This document shows, in pieces, positions 1 through 7,421 of a stretch of 11,845 nt of DNA; within the stretch, counting starts at the first letter, position 1, and the number at the start of each line of letters is the position of its first letter. Source of the DNA: an uncultured Ruminiclostridium sp. GTDB lineage: Bacteria > Bacillota > Clostridia > Oscillospirales > Ruminococcaceae. Made by a program: the position numbers and the translations under genes. The stretch is from assembly GCA_910585505.1 (NCBI GenBank), contig CAJUFF010000086.1:1-11845 (forward strand), written 5' to 3'. Under the pieces are notes generated by a model. It saw only the letters and a program-made list of their open reading frames with translations. It was not told the DNA's origin and did no database searches.

Positions 1-6
1 AGCCTC

Positions 7-34
7 GTCAAACGACGGTTTGACTGCGTTTTTT
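7..34 (+). terminator. Possible terminator hairpin, or the end of a degraded repeat element
   Basis: A perfect 7 bp stem (GTCAAAC at 7-13 pairing with GTTTGAC at 18-24, loop GACG) is followed shortly by a run of six T at 29-34. This resembles an intrinsic terminator for a gene ending left of the window. The stem is short and AT-rich, and the following 70 bases have no coding potential and look like degraded repeat sequence. The rest of 35-137 holds nothing else I can name. Confidence 0.3.
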
Positions 35-151
35 CCTTGAAGCCAACCATTTTGGGTCAAAAATCCGTCATTTCCTCTATTTTCAAACAAGCCCCAGTAT
101 TAATCATATTTTTTTAGCTGCAATTAAAAATTATACGAAGGGAAATTTACT

Positions 152-1288
152 ATGTCAATTCAAGTTTTAAAGCCAAAATATCATGTAGAAGAATGCCTCG
201 AGCAAATTCGGGAGTGTCTGGAGATCGGATGGACCGGAATGGGTTTTAAGACAGTTGAATTTGAAAATGAGTGGAAAAAATATACGGGTCACGAAAACGC
301 TCACTTTCTTAATTCCGCAACGGTCGGTCTACATCTTGCGGTTGAAATACTGAAACAGGAAAACGGTTGGAATGACGGAGATGAGATAATAACCACTCCG
401 GTTACTTTTGTTTCCACCAATCACGCGATACTTTACGAAAACATGAAAGCGGTATTTGCGGATATAGACGAATATTTCTGCATTGATCCCGATGATGTTG
501 AACAAAAAATTACAGATAAAACCCGCGCCGTTATTTTTGTGGGATACGGCGGTCGTGTCGGAAATCTGGAAAAAATTATTGATATATGCAAAAAACATAA
601 TCTTAAGCTTATTCTTGATGCGGCTCATATGGCAGGAACTCGCGTTAACGGAATTTTTCCCGGTACTATGGAAGGCGTTGATGTTGCCGTATACAGCTTT
701 CAGGCGGTAAAAAATTTGCCGACAGCGGACAGCGGAATGATTTGTTTCAAGGATGGCGGATATGACGATATATGCAGGAAACTGTCTTGGTTGGGAATCA
801 ATAAGGACACATATTCAAGAACAACCGTTCAGGGATCTTACAAATGGGCATATGAGGTGGATTACCTTGGATATAAGGATCACGGAAATTCAATAATAGC
901 GGCAATAGGTCTTGTTCAGCTTAAATATCTGGATAAAGACAACGAATACAGGAGAACTCTTGCAAAAATTTATGACGATTTGTTGTCGGGGCATGACAAA
1001 ATTAAGATAGTCGGCGCTAATTATGCGGATGAATGCTCTTATCATTTATACGAGATAATTGTGGACGACAGAGAAGGATTGCTTGCCGCACTGGCCGAAA
1101 ACGATATATACGGCGGCGTTCATTACAGGGACAATACGGAATACTCTCTCTATAATTATGCTCACGGAACCTGTCCGAAAGCGCACGAACTGACGCAAAA
1201 AAATATTACGCTTCCGCTGAATTTATGGATGACGGAAAATGACGCAAGAAAAGTGGCGGAAATAGTTATAAAGCATACAAATAAGTAA
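152..1288 (+). CDS. DegT/DnrJ/EryC1/StrS family PLP-dependent sugar aminotransferase
   Basis: This 378-residue protein has the usual length and layout of the nucleotide-sugar aminotransferases that convert a keto-sugar nucleotide to an amino sugar, normally with glutamate as amine donor, in the cytoplasm. Family marks seen are GWTGMGFKTVEFE near residue 26, a substrate/PLP region SATVGLHLA at 55-63, LDAAH at 155-159 carrying the PLP-pyridine aspartate D156, and SFQAVKNLPTADSG at 182-195 whose K187 is the expected Schiff-base lysine. The ATG is preceded by AAGGGA at 138-143 with 8 nt spacing. The gene is complete. It is cut off from the downstream glycosyltransferase by a MITE-like element, so co-transcription is uncertain. 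The exact sugar cannot be read from sequence because no dehydratase or epimerase partner with intact active site is in the window. The family call is firm; the substrate is unknown. Confidence 0.94.
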   Translation: MSIQVLKPKYHVEECLEQIRECLEIGWTGMGFKTVEFENEWKKYTGHENAHFLNSATVGLHLAVEILKQENGWNDGDEIITTPVTFVSTNHAILYENMKAVFADIDEYFCIDPDDVEQKITDKTRAVIFVGYGGRVGNLEKIIDICKKHNLKLILDAAHMAGTRVNGIFPGTMEGVDVAVYSFQAVKNLPTADSGMICFKDGGYDDICRKLSWLGINKDTYSRTTVQGSYKWAYEVDYLGYKDHGNSIIAAIGLVQLKYLDKDNEYRRTLAKIYDDLLSGHDKIKIVGANYADECSYHLYEIIVDDREGLLAALAENDIYGGVHYRDNTEYSLYNYAHGTCPKAHELTQKNITLPLNLWMTENDARKVAEIVIKHTNK

Positions 1289-1308
1289 AAATTTTATGTT
1301 TTTGACTA

Positions 1309-1470
1309 AGGGCTATCTGAAAAGTCGCAATTTGCACAATTTCTACTAACTGCGGACGCTTTCTGCGTCAAAAATGCTCGAAATACTTTAGTATTTCTCC
1401 GCTTTTTTTCTTGAAATCGCCACGCATTTAGCGAAATTGCACAAAATTGCTTAGTTTTCAGATACGCCCT
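1309..1470. mobile_element. MITE-like non-coding element 1 (about 162 bp, imperfect terminal inverted repeats)
   Basis: The left end AGGGCTATCTGAAAA (from 1309) is mirrored by the right end TTTTCAGATACGCCCT (to 1470). The inverted similarity continues inwards for roughly 35 nt per side (CAATTTGCACAATTTC against its complement), with one extra base and a few mismatches. The interior has hairpins GACGC/GCGTC at 1355-1369 and GAAATACT/AGTATTTC at 1380-1397 and no open reading frame of note. This layout fits a miniature inverted-repeat element mobilised in trans. Target duplication is not clear: the flanks read TA on the left and AA on the right. It ends 8 nt before the ribosome binding site of the next gene and may affect transcription between the two genes. 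Confidence 0.72.
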
Positions 1471-1490
1471 AATGTATCGGAGGATAGCTA

Positions 1491-2456
1491 ATGAAAACAG
1501 GTGATCCGTTAGTTAGTGTTATTATGCTTTCCTATAATCATTCTCAATATATAGAACAAGCATTAAACAGCGTGTTAGTACAAAAAACAAGCTTTCCTTT
1601 TGAAGTGCTTATTGGTGATGACAATTCCGGTGATGGCAGCCAAGAAATATTAAAGAAATATAAAAAAAAATATCCTAACATAATTCGATTGTTTCTTCAT
1701 AAAGAAAATCTTGGAGTAACAAAAAATGCTTATTTTCTTATGTGCAAAGCACGCGGAAAATATCTGGCATCATGTGAAAGTGATGATTTTTGGACAAATG
1801 ATTATAAGTTACGTATTCAAGTTGAGTTCCTTGAAGCTCACAGTGAATTTATCGGATGTACTCATCCGGTAAAATGTGTTGACAAAGAGGGGATGGAGGC
1901 TAACAATCAAAATATACAATGGATTTCCAAAAATAAGGTCTATACAATTAACAATTTTAGGGGATTGGTTCTTCCGGGTCATTCATGTAGCGTGGTACGG
2001 CGAAATATTTTTCTTAATCCGAAATACGATTATTCTGTCATGTGGAAAGCAAACCGTAATATCGGTGATAGAACAAGCGCATTATTATTTGCTGCGCAGG
2101 GTGATTTTTATCGTTTAAGCCAGCCAATGGCCTGTTATCGTGTGTATTCGGACGGCAACAGCGGCAGTGTTACATGGAATTTGTACCATAATACTGATTG
2201 GATAAACAGCGAACTCAGATATACAAATATTTTAGATTCATATGCCAAGGAAACATTTAAAATAAATGCGGGATTTGAATATTACAGAAGAGAACTTCTT
2301 ATATCCGCAATATGGAAAATGTTTACGTTTCCTAATAAAAAAAATGTGAGAACAATTGTTAATGTTGTAAAGTCGTTTGACAATCCATTGCTTTCATTAT
2401 CGCTTTTTCCCCTTCTTGTTATAAAAAAAATAATTAAAAAATTTATGGAGAGATGA
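1491..2456 (+). CDS. Family 2 (GT-A fold) glycosyltransferase
   Basis: This 321-residue protein is a cytoplasmic inverting glycosyltransferase of the GT2 type, transferring a sugar from a nucleotide sugar to a glycan or lipid-linked acceptor. The N-terminal Rossmann half starts directly with VSVIMLSYNHSQYIEQAL at residues 8-25, followed by FEVLIGDDNSGDGS (37-50) with the nucleotide-binding aspartates D43/D44. ESDDFW at 96-101 is the metal-binding DxD-type motif. The C-terminal half (about 160-320) has LPGHSC and a GDRTSAL segment, also found in the second GT2 at 3077 (LPSHTSA, GDRKTAL), so the two are paralogues. No membrane segment is evident. The ATG follows GGAGGA at 1479-1484. The stop is one base before the next ATG, indicating an operon. 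Donor and acceptor cannot be deduced. Confidence 0.93.
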   Translation: MKTGDPLVSVIMLSYNHSQYIEQALNSVLVQKTSFPFEVLIGDDNSGDGSQEILKKYKKKYPNIIRLFLHKENLGVTKNAYFLMCKARGKYLASCESDDFWTNDYKLRIQVEFLEAHSEFIGCTHPVKCVDKEGMEANNQNIQWISKNKVYTINNFRGLVLPGHSCSVVRRNIFLNPKYDYSVMWKANRNIGDRTSALLFAAQGDFYRLSQPMACYRVYSDGNSGSVTWNLYHNTDWINSELRYTNILDSYAKETFKINAGFEYYRRELLISAIWKMFTFPNKKNVRTIVNVVKSFDNPLLSLSLFPLLVIKKIIKKFMER

Positions 2457-2457
2457 G

Positions 2458-3057
2458 ATGTATATTTATCAAAGCAGCGGCTTACCCGACGTATTGATTG
2501 GCGAGCCTGCTGATATAGGCAACTTATCATATAAACATGTCAATGAAATTTTTTCGTGGGATGATTTACATGATAAGGGCATAAATGATTTTTTCTTTTA
2601 TGAAGGCGAATATCGTATCGCAAAAAATCGTTCTCTTTGCGGAATGTACGGTGAAATAGGAGATAAACAGAGCGCTAAGGTAATTAGATGTGAACGTGGA
2701 AGTATCCTTCTTGTTATTGCGGATGTACGGCCGGACTCACCTACATATTTAAAGTGTGCTATGATATATTGTGATTACAAAAACGAGAAGACAGTATACT
2801 GTCCGCGAGGTCTTGTATTTGGATTTCTGACAAAATCAAAAAATGTTTCTGTACGTGTAAAGTATGAAAATAAATATGATAGCAAAAATGAGATAATTAC
2901 CTGTCCGTTTGATCCTTCGCTAAATATTAATTGGGGGAAAGAGCCTGTTATAATATCTGCTAAGGACAAATTTGCCCCAACGATAAAAGAAATAGAAAAA
3001 AGAAAGCTTTTTCAAAAGAAACAAGAAAACTCCATTTTGCTGCATCAGTTCAGTTGA
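2458..3057 (+). CDS. RmlC-like (dTDP-4-dehydrorhamnose 3,5-epimerase fold) protein lacking catalytic residues
   Basis: The 199 residues align along their length with my recollection of RmlC, a cupin-fold epimerase of dTDP-rhamnose synthesis. Matching blocks are LPDVLIGEP (9-17), the AKVIRCERG core strand (73-81), DVRPDSPTY (89-97), CPRGLVFGF (115-123), FDPSLNINW (151-159) and a late ISAKD (166-170). Several catalytic positions are changed. The conserved LRGLHFQ motif reads LCGMYGE (60-66), so Arg is C61 and the catalytic His is Y64. The active-site Tyr of the FLYK motif is V134. The His of GFAHGF is F121. K74 and D152, counterparts of the conserved Lys and the dyad Asp, remain. Epimerase activity is therefore doubtful; a binding, structural or altered catalytic role is possible. 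The gene lies between two glycosyltransferases, one base after the first, with GGAG at 2447-2450 for its ATG. Confidence 0.8.
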   Translation: MYIYQSSGLPDVLIGEPADIGNLSYKHVNEIFSWDDLHDKGINDFFFYEGEYRIAKNRSLCGMYGEIGDKQSAKVIRCERGSILLVIADVRPDSPTYLKCAMIYCDYKNEKTVYCPRGLVFGFLTKSKNVSVRVKYENKYDSKNEIITCPFDPSLNINWGKEPVIISAKDKFAPTIKEIEKRKLFQKKQENSILLHQFS

Positions 3058-3076
3058 TGCTTGATAAGGAGAATGT

Positions 3077-4336
3077 ATGGGAAAGAATAAAGACAAATCG
3101 AATAATTATAATAAAACAGCAATTGATCAACTTTTTACCAAACACAGTCCGGAATTTTTACAGGATAAAAAAATAAACAGTAACAACATGAAAAACTGTA
3201 TTTTCAAAGAAACAGAAAATGAGGATGAGTTTCAAGAAGGAAAAAGGCCTATGCTTAGCATAGGTATGACCGTTTATAATCAGGAAAGATATGTTGCAAA
3301 GGCAATTGAAAGTATACTTATGCAGCGTGTTAACTTTGATTATGAAATTGTAATAGCAGAAGATTGTTCCACAGACAGCTCAAGAGAAATAGTTATTAAG
3401 TATGCGAAAAAATATCCGAGGCTTATTAAATTGATTTTGCAGGAACACAACGTCGGATTAAAAGAACAGTCGATATGTCTAAAAAAAACATGCAGAGGAA
3501 TTTATAGAACTCAGCTGGAAGGTGATGACTTCTTACTTTCCCCCGACAAGCTTCAGATGCAGGTTGATTTTCTTGAATCTCATCCTGAGTACGTAGCGGT
3601 CAGCGGAAGAATAAAGTGCGCCAATCCAAGCGATAAAATCTGTGCTTTTCCATACGGAAGTTTAACAAGTATTTATTGTTTCTCCGGAGAATACACATTG
3701 GAGCATTTTCAGAAGTGGCTGCTGCCTTCTCATACAAGCGCATTGCTTTACAGAAATATTTTTTACAAGTGCGAAACCGATTTTTTGGACAAGTATGAAA
3801 GTTATGACGTTATGGGCGATCGAAAGACCGCGCTTCTGCTCCTTTCAATAGGTAAGATACTTGTAATGCCTATCGATGTTTCTGTAAGAAGAATTGATCT
3901 GCAATCACCTGCCAATTTTACCGGAAATTCCGTGCAGATAAAGCCATACGCAACAATATGTGCATGGATGAACAGGCTTGAAGAAATGGCTATGGATATG
4001 TTTGGAATATCAGTTAATTTTCAGCTCGAAAAACGTAAACAGTGGGTCTATTCACTGACAAATTTTGCGCGTTCTCCTTCAAAAAACAGTTTAAACAGTG
4101 TTAAGAATGTATACAGACTCAGTAGCGAAAAAAACGAATACAGAGCGATTTTTCGCTCTAAATTAAAAGCTAAAATAAAAGCTAAAATAAAAAAAGAAGG
4201 TTATTTGCATGGATTTATAAATATAGCAAGATCAGCCATAAAAACCTTCGGAAAGTTTATAAAATCAAAAAAAATTTCAATGGAAGCGCTGCGAAAATCC
4301 GAAAATATAATTTCAAGCAGTGCCGTACGTAAATAA
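3077..4336 (+). CDS. Family 2 glycosyltransferase with N-terminal extension
   Basis: This 419-residue GT-A glycosyltransferase begins its catalytic domain only at about residue 59 (MLSIGMTVYNQERYVAKAI). Motifs are IVIAEDCSTDSS (91-102) with nucleotide-binding D96 and LEGDDF (147-152) as the DxD-type metal site. The preceding ~58 residues are charged, asparagine/lysine-rich and have no recognised domain. The C-terminal ~60 residues are very basic, with a short KAKIKAKIKKE repeat encoded by a small DNA duplication near 4162-4196, which could contact the membrane or polyanionic lipid carrier. The protein is a paralogue of the enzyme at 1491. The ATG is preceded by AAGGAGA at 3066-3072. An ATG four bases upstream is out of frame. 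Cytoplasmic assembly of a surface polysaccharide is the likely role; the sugar is unknown. Confidence 0.92.
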   Translation: MGKNKDKSNNYNKTAIDQLFTKHSPEFLQDKKINSNNMKNCIFKETENEDEFQEGKRPMLSIGMTVYNQERYVAKAIESILMQRVNFDYEIVIAEDCSTDSSREIVIKYAKKYPRLIKLILQEHNVGLKEQSICLKKTCRGIYRTQLEGDDFLLSPDKLQMQVDFLESHPEYVAVSGRIKCANPSDKICAFPYGSLTSIYCFSGEYTLEHFQKWLLPSHTSALLYRNIFYKCETDFLDKYESYDVMGDRKTALLLLSIGKILVMPIDVSVRRIDLQSPANFTGNSVQIKPYATICAWMNRLEEMAMDMFGISVNFQLEKRKQWVYSLTNFARSPSKNSLNSVKNVYRLSSEKNEYRAIFRSKLKAKIKAKIKKEGYLHGFINIARSAIKTFGKFIKSKKISMEALRKSENIISSSAVRK

Positions 4337-4348
4337 GGAGTATATAAA

Positions 4349-5665
4349 GTGGAGCTGAAAGGAAAACGTTTGCTTTTTATAGGCGCTCAGGAAATGATGT
4401 GTTCGGCGGTTGAAACCGCAAAAAAGATGGGAGTATACACAATAGTTGCCGACTACAACAAAAATTTTCCCGCAAAGCGGATTGCAGACGAAAAAATACT
4501 TATAAGCACATCTGATACGGAAGCGCTGTTAAAAGTGTGTAAGGAAAAAAAGATTGACGGAGTTTTTTCCGGTTATTCCGAGACAAATCAATTTTATACT
4601 TTAGATCTTTGTGAAAAAGGAGGTTACCCATATTACGGGACGCGTATGCAGGTGGAGACTTATGCCGAAAAAAACAATTTTAAACGATGCTGTGAAAAAT
4701 ACGGTGTCCCAACTGTACCTGAATATCATCTTACCTCCGACCTGAAAGCCGAAGATCTTGAAAAATTGGAGTATCCTATTGTAATAAAACCGGCGGACAG
4801 TTACAGCGGTAAAGGCATAACAATTTGCAGTGATGGTAATATGCTGCCTGATGCGATAGAAACGGCGCTTAAAGTATCAAAAAACAAACGTTTTCTGGCT
4901 GAAAAGTATATGGACGATGAGCATTATGATATTATAACTGCTTATTATTCCGTTCAAAACGGAATAGCGGCGCTTTCGGCAATGGTTGACAGATATATGT
5001 ATGAATTTGGGGAAACGCGAAGACTGAACACGGCTTTGCTGTATCCATCTCAATATCTGGACAGGTTTATTTCGGAAGCTGATGAAAAAATACGCTTTAT
5101 GCTTAAGGAAACTGGAGTAAAGGACGGGACGCTGTTTATTGAAGGCGGTGTTAATGCAGACGGTTTTTGGTTTTGGGAATCGGGATTCCGTCTGTGCGGC
5201 TGTCAGCAAAATATTTTTCCCTCTCACATAAACGGTGTGGACATTCAGGAAATGCTTATTTGTCATGCGCTGACTGGCAAGATGGCAGACGAAAACAAAA
5301 TGTCTCTTGAAGATCCGTATTTTAAGGGGAAAACAGCCTGCAACGGAATTATATTTTTAAATAAAGGCAAAATATCACGCATTGAAGGAATAGAAGAAAT
5401 AAAGGCAATGCGTCAGGTTGTTAATTTTTCTCAGCTTTGTGAGATAGGCGATGAAATTACAGCTGATAAAATAGGAACATTGAATCAAAGCTTTTCAAGA
5501 TTTCATATCATTACCGAAAATAAGAGCGAACTGTTTGGTATCATTGAGGAAATATTTAAAACATTAAAGGTTGAAGATGAAAACGGAAAAAATATGATTA
5601 TCAATACTTTCAGATTCGATGAAATGAAAAAAGAAATGCGATGGGCAAGGAGGAAACATTTATGA
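4349..5665 (+). CDS. ATP-grasp family carboxylate-amine ligase
   Basis: The start is a GTG with AAGGAG at 4335-4340. The 438-residue protein has the order of ATP-grasp ligases (carbamoyl-phosphate synthase and biotin carboxylase superfamily). An N-terminal Rossmann-like pre-domain has KRLLFIGAQEMMCSAVETAKKMG at 6-28. The ATP-grasp core runs from about residue 105, with YPIVIKPAD (142-150, ATP-contacting K147), the glycine-rich loop SYSGKGITI (151-159) and LAEKYM (183-188). The metal/phosphate motif is WESGFRLCG (276-284), which keeps E277 and R281 but has Gly where many relatives have Asn (ENPR type). Such enzymes activate a carboxylate as acyl-phosphate and join it to an amine or another nucleophile. 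Adjacent amino-sugar and carbon-skeleton genes suggest a glycan-linked amide, but that is inference. The stop overlaps the next start by four bases (ATGA), implying translational coupling. Confidence 0.88.
   Translation: MELKGKRLLFIGAQEMMCSAVETAKKMGVYTIVADYNKNFPAKRIADEKILISTSDTEALLKVCKEKKIDGVFSGYSETNQFYTLDLCEKGGYPYYGTRMQVETYAEKNNFKRCCEKYGVPTVPEYHLTSDLKAEDLEKLEYPIVIKPADSYSGKGITICSDGNMLPDAIETALKVSKNKRFLAEKYMDDEHYDIITAYYSVQNGIAALSAMVDRYMYEFGETRRLNTALLYPSQYLDRFISEADEKIRFMLKETGVKDGTLFIEGGVNADGFWFWESGFRLCGCQQNIFPSHINGVDIQEMLICHALTGKMADENKMSLEDPYFKGKTACNGIIFLNKGKISRIEGIEEIKAMRQVVNFSQLCEIGDEITADKIGTLNQSFSRFHIITENKSELFGIIEEIFKTLKVEDENGKNMIINTFRFDEMKKEMRWARRKHL
5647..5653 (+). promoter_or_regulatory. 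Ribosome binding site fixing the transketolase N-subunit start
   Basis: AAGGAGG lies 8 nt before the ATG at 5662. The in-frame ATG at 5641 lies upstream of this site, inside the ATP-grasp gene, without a comparable signal of its own. The start at 5662 is therefore preferred. Confidence 0.85.
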
Positions 5666-6480
5666 ATATAAATGAATTGCAAAATAAAGTTAAATGGGTA
5701 AGACGTATCACGCTTGAAATGATCAATAAGGCGGGATCGGGCCACCCTGGCGGCTCACTGTCCGAGGCGGAAATTCTTACGGTGCTTTATTACAATGTCC
5801 TGAACATTGATCCAAGGCGGCCGGATTGGCCGGACAGAGATCGTTTTATATTATCCAAAGGCCACTGTTGCCCTCCTGTATACGCAATACTTGCAGATCT
5901 CGGTTATTTTCCGAAGGAGGAATTAAACACACTGCGCAAATACAAATCAATTCTTCAGGGGCATCCTAGCATTATAACACCCGGAATAGATATGGTATCC
6001 GGTTCTCTCGGAAACGGACTTTCCGTAGGTGTGGGTATGGCAATGGCAGGCAGAAAGCAGAAGCGTAACTATAATGTTTACGTTATGATGGGGGACGGGG
6101 AGTTGCAGGAGGGTACAATATGGGAAGCGGCAATGTCAGCGGCTCATCACAAGCTTAATCGACTGATTGGCATAGTGGATTACAATAAAATACAAATTAA
6201 CGGAAACGTATCCGACATTATGGCAATCGAACCGTTAGCGGATAAATGGAAAGCTTTTGGTTGGAAAGTTATCGAGATCAACGGGCATGATTTGAATGAA
6301 ATATGCGATACTTTCAGAAGCGAAAAATACGACAGCGTCAGACCTACTGTTATTATTGCTCATACCGTGAAGGGGAGCGGAGTTTCATTTATGGAAGGAA
6401 ACTGTGCATGGCACGGAAAAGCTCCCGATGAGGAACAGCTTAAAATAGCCCTGAATGAGATTGGAGGAACGGGTATATGA
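5662..6480 (+). CDS. Transketolase-like N-terminal (ThDP pyrophosphate-binding) subunit
   Basis: From the ATG at 5662 this is a 272-residue protein equal to the first domain of transketolase, which binds the diphosphate and metal of thiamine diphosphate. Visible motifs are GHPGGSLS (27-34), LSKGHC (65-69 region, H68), QGHPS (99-103), GSLGNGLS (114-121), the classic GDGELQEG (144-151) with the metal-ligand Asn at VDYNK (N175), and WHGKAP (250-255). With the next gene it reconstitutes a two-subunit transketolase that moves a two-carbon ketol unit between sugars. Housekeeping transketolase is usually one ~650-residue chain, whereas split pairs occur in specialised pathways such as apulose-4-phosphate cleavage. 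Placement among glycosyltransferase genes points to synthesis of an unusual surface-glycan component. Both neighbours overlap it by ATGA. Confidence 0.94.
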   Translation: MNINELQNKVKWVRRITLEMINKAGSGHPGGSLSEAEILTVLYYNVLNIDPRRPDWPDRDRFILSKGHCCPPVYAILADLGYFPKEELNTLRKYKSILQGHPSIITPGIDMVSGSLGNGLSVGVGMAMAGRKQKRNYNVYVMMGDGELQEGTIWEAAMSAAHHKLNRLIGIVDYNKIQINGNVSDIMAIEPLADKWKAFGWKVIEINGHDLNEICDTFRSEKYDSVRPTVIIAHTVKGSGVSFMEGNCAWHGKAPDEEQLKIALNEIGGTGI

Positions 6481-7418
6481 AAGATTTTTCCCGCCTTGTA
6501 TTTGGAAAAGAGCTAATATCTTTAGCAGAGAGCAACGATTTTATAATTTTTAATGCCGATACAAAAAGCTGCGCAATTGAGGAGTTCGGAAAAAAATATC
6601 CCGAACGAAATTTTTCTTTTGGTATAGCCGAACAGAATTTGATAGCTTCCGCAGCGGGAGCGGCAAGATGCGGAGAAAAGGTTTATTTGGCCACTTTCGC
6701 CACATTTGCGAGTATGCGTGCGTGTGAACAGGTAAGAACATTTGTTTGTTACCCTAATGTTGATGTTACTATTCTCGGTTCTCATGCCGGACTGCAAACA
6801 GGCACTGACGGTGCCACTCATATTTCTACCGAAGACATAAGCATTATGAGGTCTTTTCCTAATATGACCATTGTTGAGCCATCGGATTATGTGGCAGCAA
6901 AAAAACTTGCAAGATTATCGTTGGATTTTCACACGCCACTTTATATTCGTTTCCCAAAGACAGCAACTCCGCAAATTCATGATGAAAATACTTACAGCAT
7001 GAAGATCGGAGTATCAAACCTTATTTTAAATTACGGCAATGATGTTGCAATTATCGCTATGGGTTGGATTTTATCTTGGGCAATGGAAGCGGCGGAAATA
7101 TTAAAAGGAATGGGCATAAATGCAAAGGTAATTGAAATGCACACAGTAAAGCCGTTAGACGAGGAAGCGGTTATAAAAGCCGCAAAAGATACGGGCGCCG
7201 TTGTGACAATAGAAGATCACACAATTTTAGGCGGTCTTGGTGCAGCGGTTTCTGAAGTGCTCGGAGAAAATATTCCAACATATATGCAGCGTGTAGGCGT
7301 TCTTGACAGGTTCGGAGTTTCCGGTGAGCCTAAATTTCTTTATGAGGAAAACAATATGACCGTTTCCGATATAATTTCGGCGTGCAAAAAGGTTATCGCA
7401 AAAAAGGAGAGTAAATAA
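6477..7418 (+). CDS. Transketolase-like C-terminal (pyrimidine-binding) subunit
   Basis: This 313-residue partner of the preceding gene carries the second and third transketolase domains. FGIAEQN at 48-54 holds E52, the glutamate expected to activate the ThDP aminopyrimidine ring. ATFATFASMRACEQ at 72-85 and GSHAGLQTGTDGATHISTEDIS at 101-122 (H115 in the active-site region) are typical. The last third (about 190-313) is the regulatory-type transketolase C domain, with MHTVKPLDEEAV and TIEDHTILGGLG. The start overlaps the upstream stop as ATGA, with GGAGG at 6463-6467, so the two subunits should be made in equal amounts. A 1-deoxyxylulose-5-phosphate synthase or pyruvate-dehydrogenase E1-beta role is less likely, because the pair's motifs are of transketolase type. 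The substrate is unknown. Confidence 0.94.
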   Translation: MKDFSRLVFGKELISLAESNDFIIFNADTKSCAIEEFGKKYPERNFSFGIAEQNLIASAAGAARCGEKVYLATFATFASMRACEQVRTFVCYPNVDVTILGSHAGLQTGTDGATHISTEDISIMRSFPNMTIVEPSDYVAAKKLARLSLDFHTPLYIRFPKTATPQIHDENTYSMKIGVSNLILNYGNDVAIIAMGWILSWAMEAAEILKGMGINAKVIEMHTVKPLDEEAVIKAAKDTGAVVTIEDHTILGGLGAAVSEVLGENIPTYMQRVGVLDRFGVSGEPKFLYEENNMTVSDIISACKKVIAKKESK

Positions 7419-7421
7419 ATT

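Noticed and set aside
1660..1671. Poly-A tract in the first glycosyltransferase as a frameshift or phase-variation site
   Set aside because: A-runs of this length are common in AT-rich Lys-coding regions and the reading frame is intact; no independent sign of switching.
2458..3057. Functional dTDP-4-dehydrorhamnose 3,5-epimerase
   Set aside because: The catalytic His and Tyr positions appear substituted and no rmlA, rmlB or rmlD partner lies in the window.
4877..5266. 129-codon minus-strand open frame
   Set aside because: It is fully inside the ATP-grasp coding region and reads as a shadow with no recognisable motif or ribosome site.
5641..5661. Earlier ATG for the transketolase N-subunit
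   Set aside because: The strong AAGGAGG at 5647-5653 lies downstream of this ATG and is well spaced for ATG 5662, which also gives the usual 4-base ATGA overlap.
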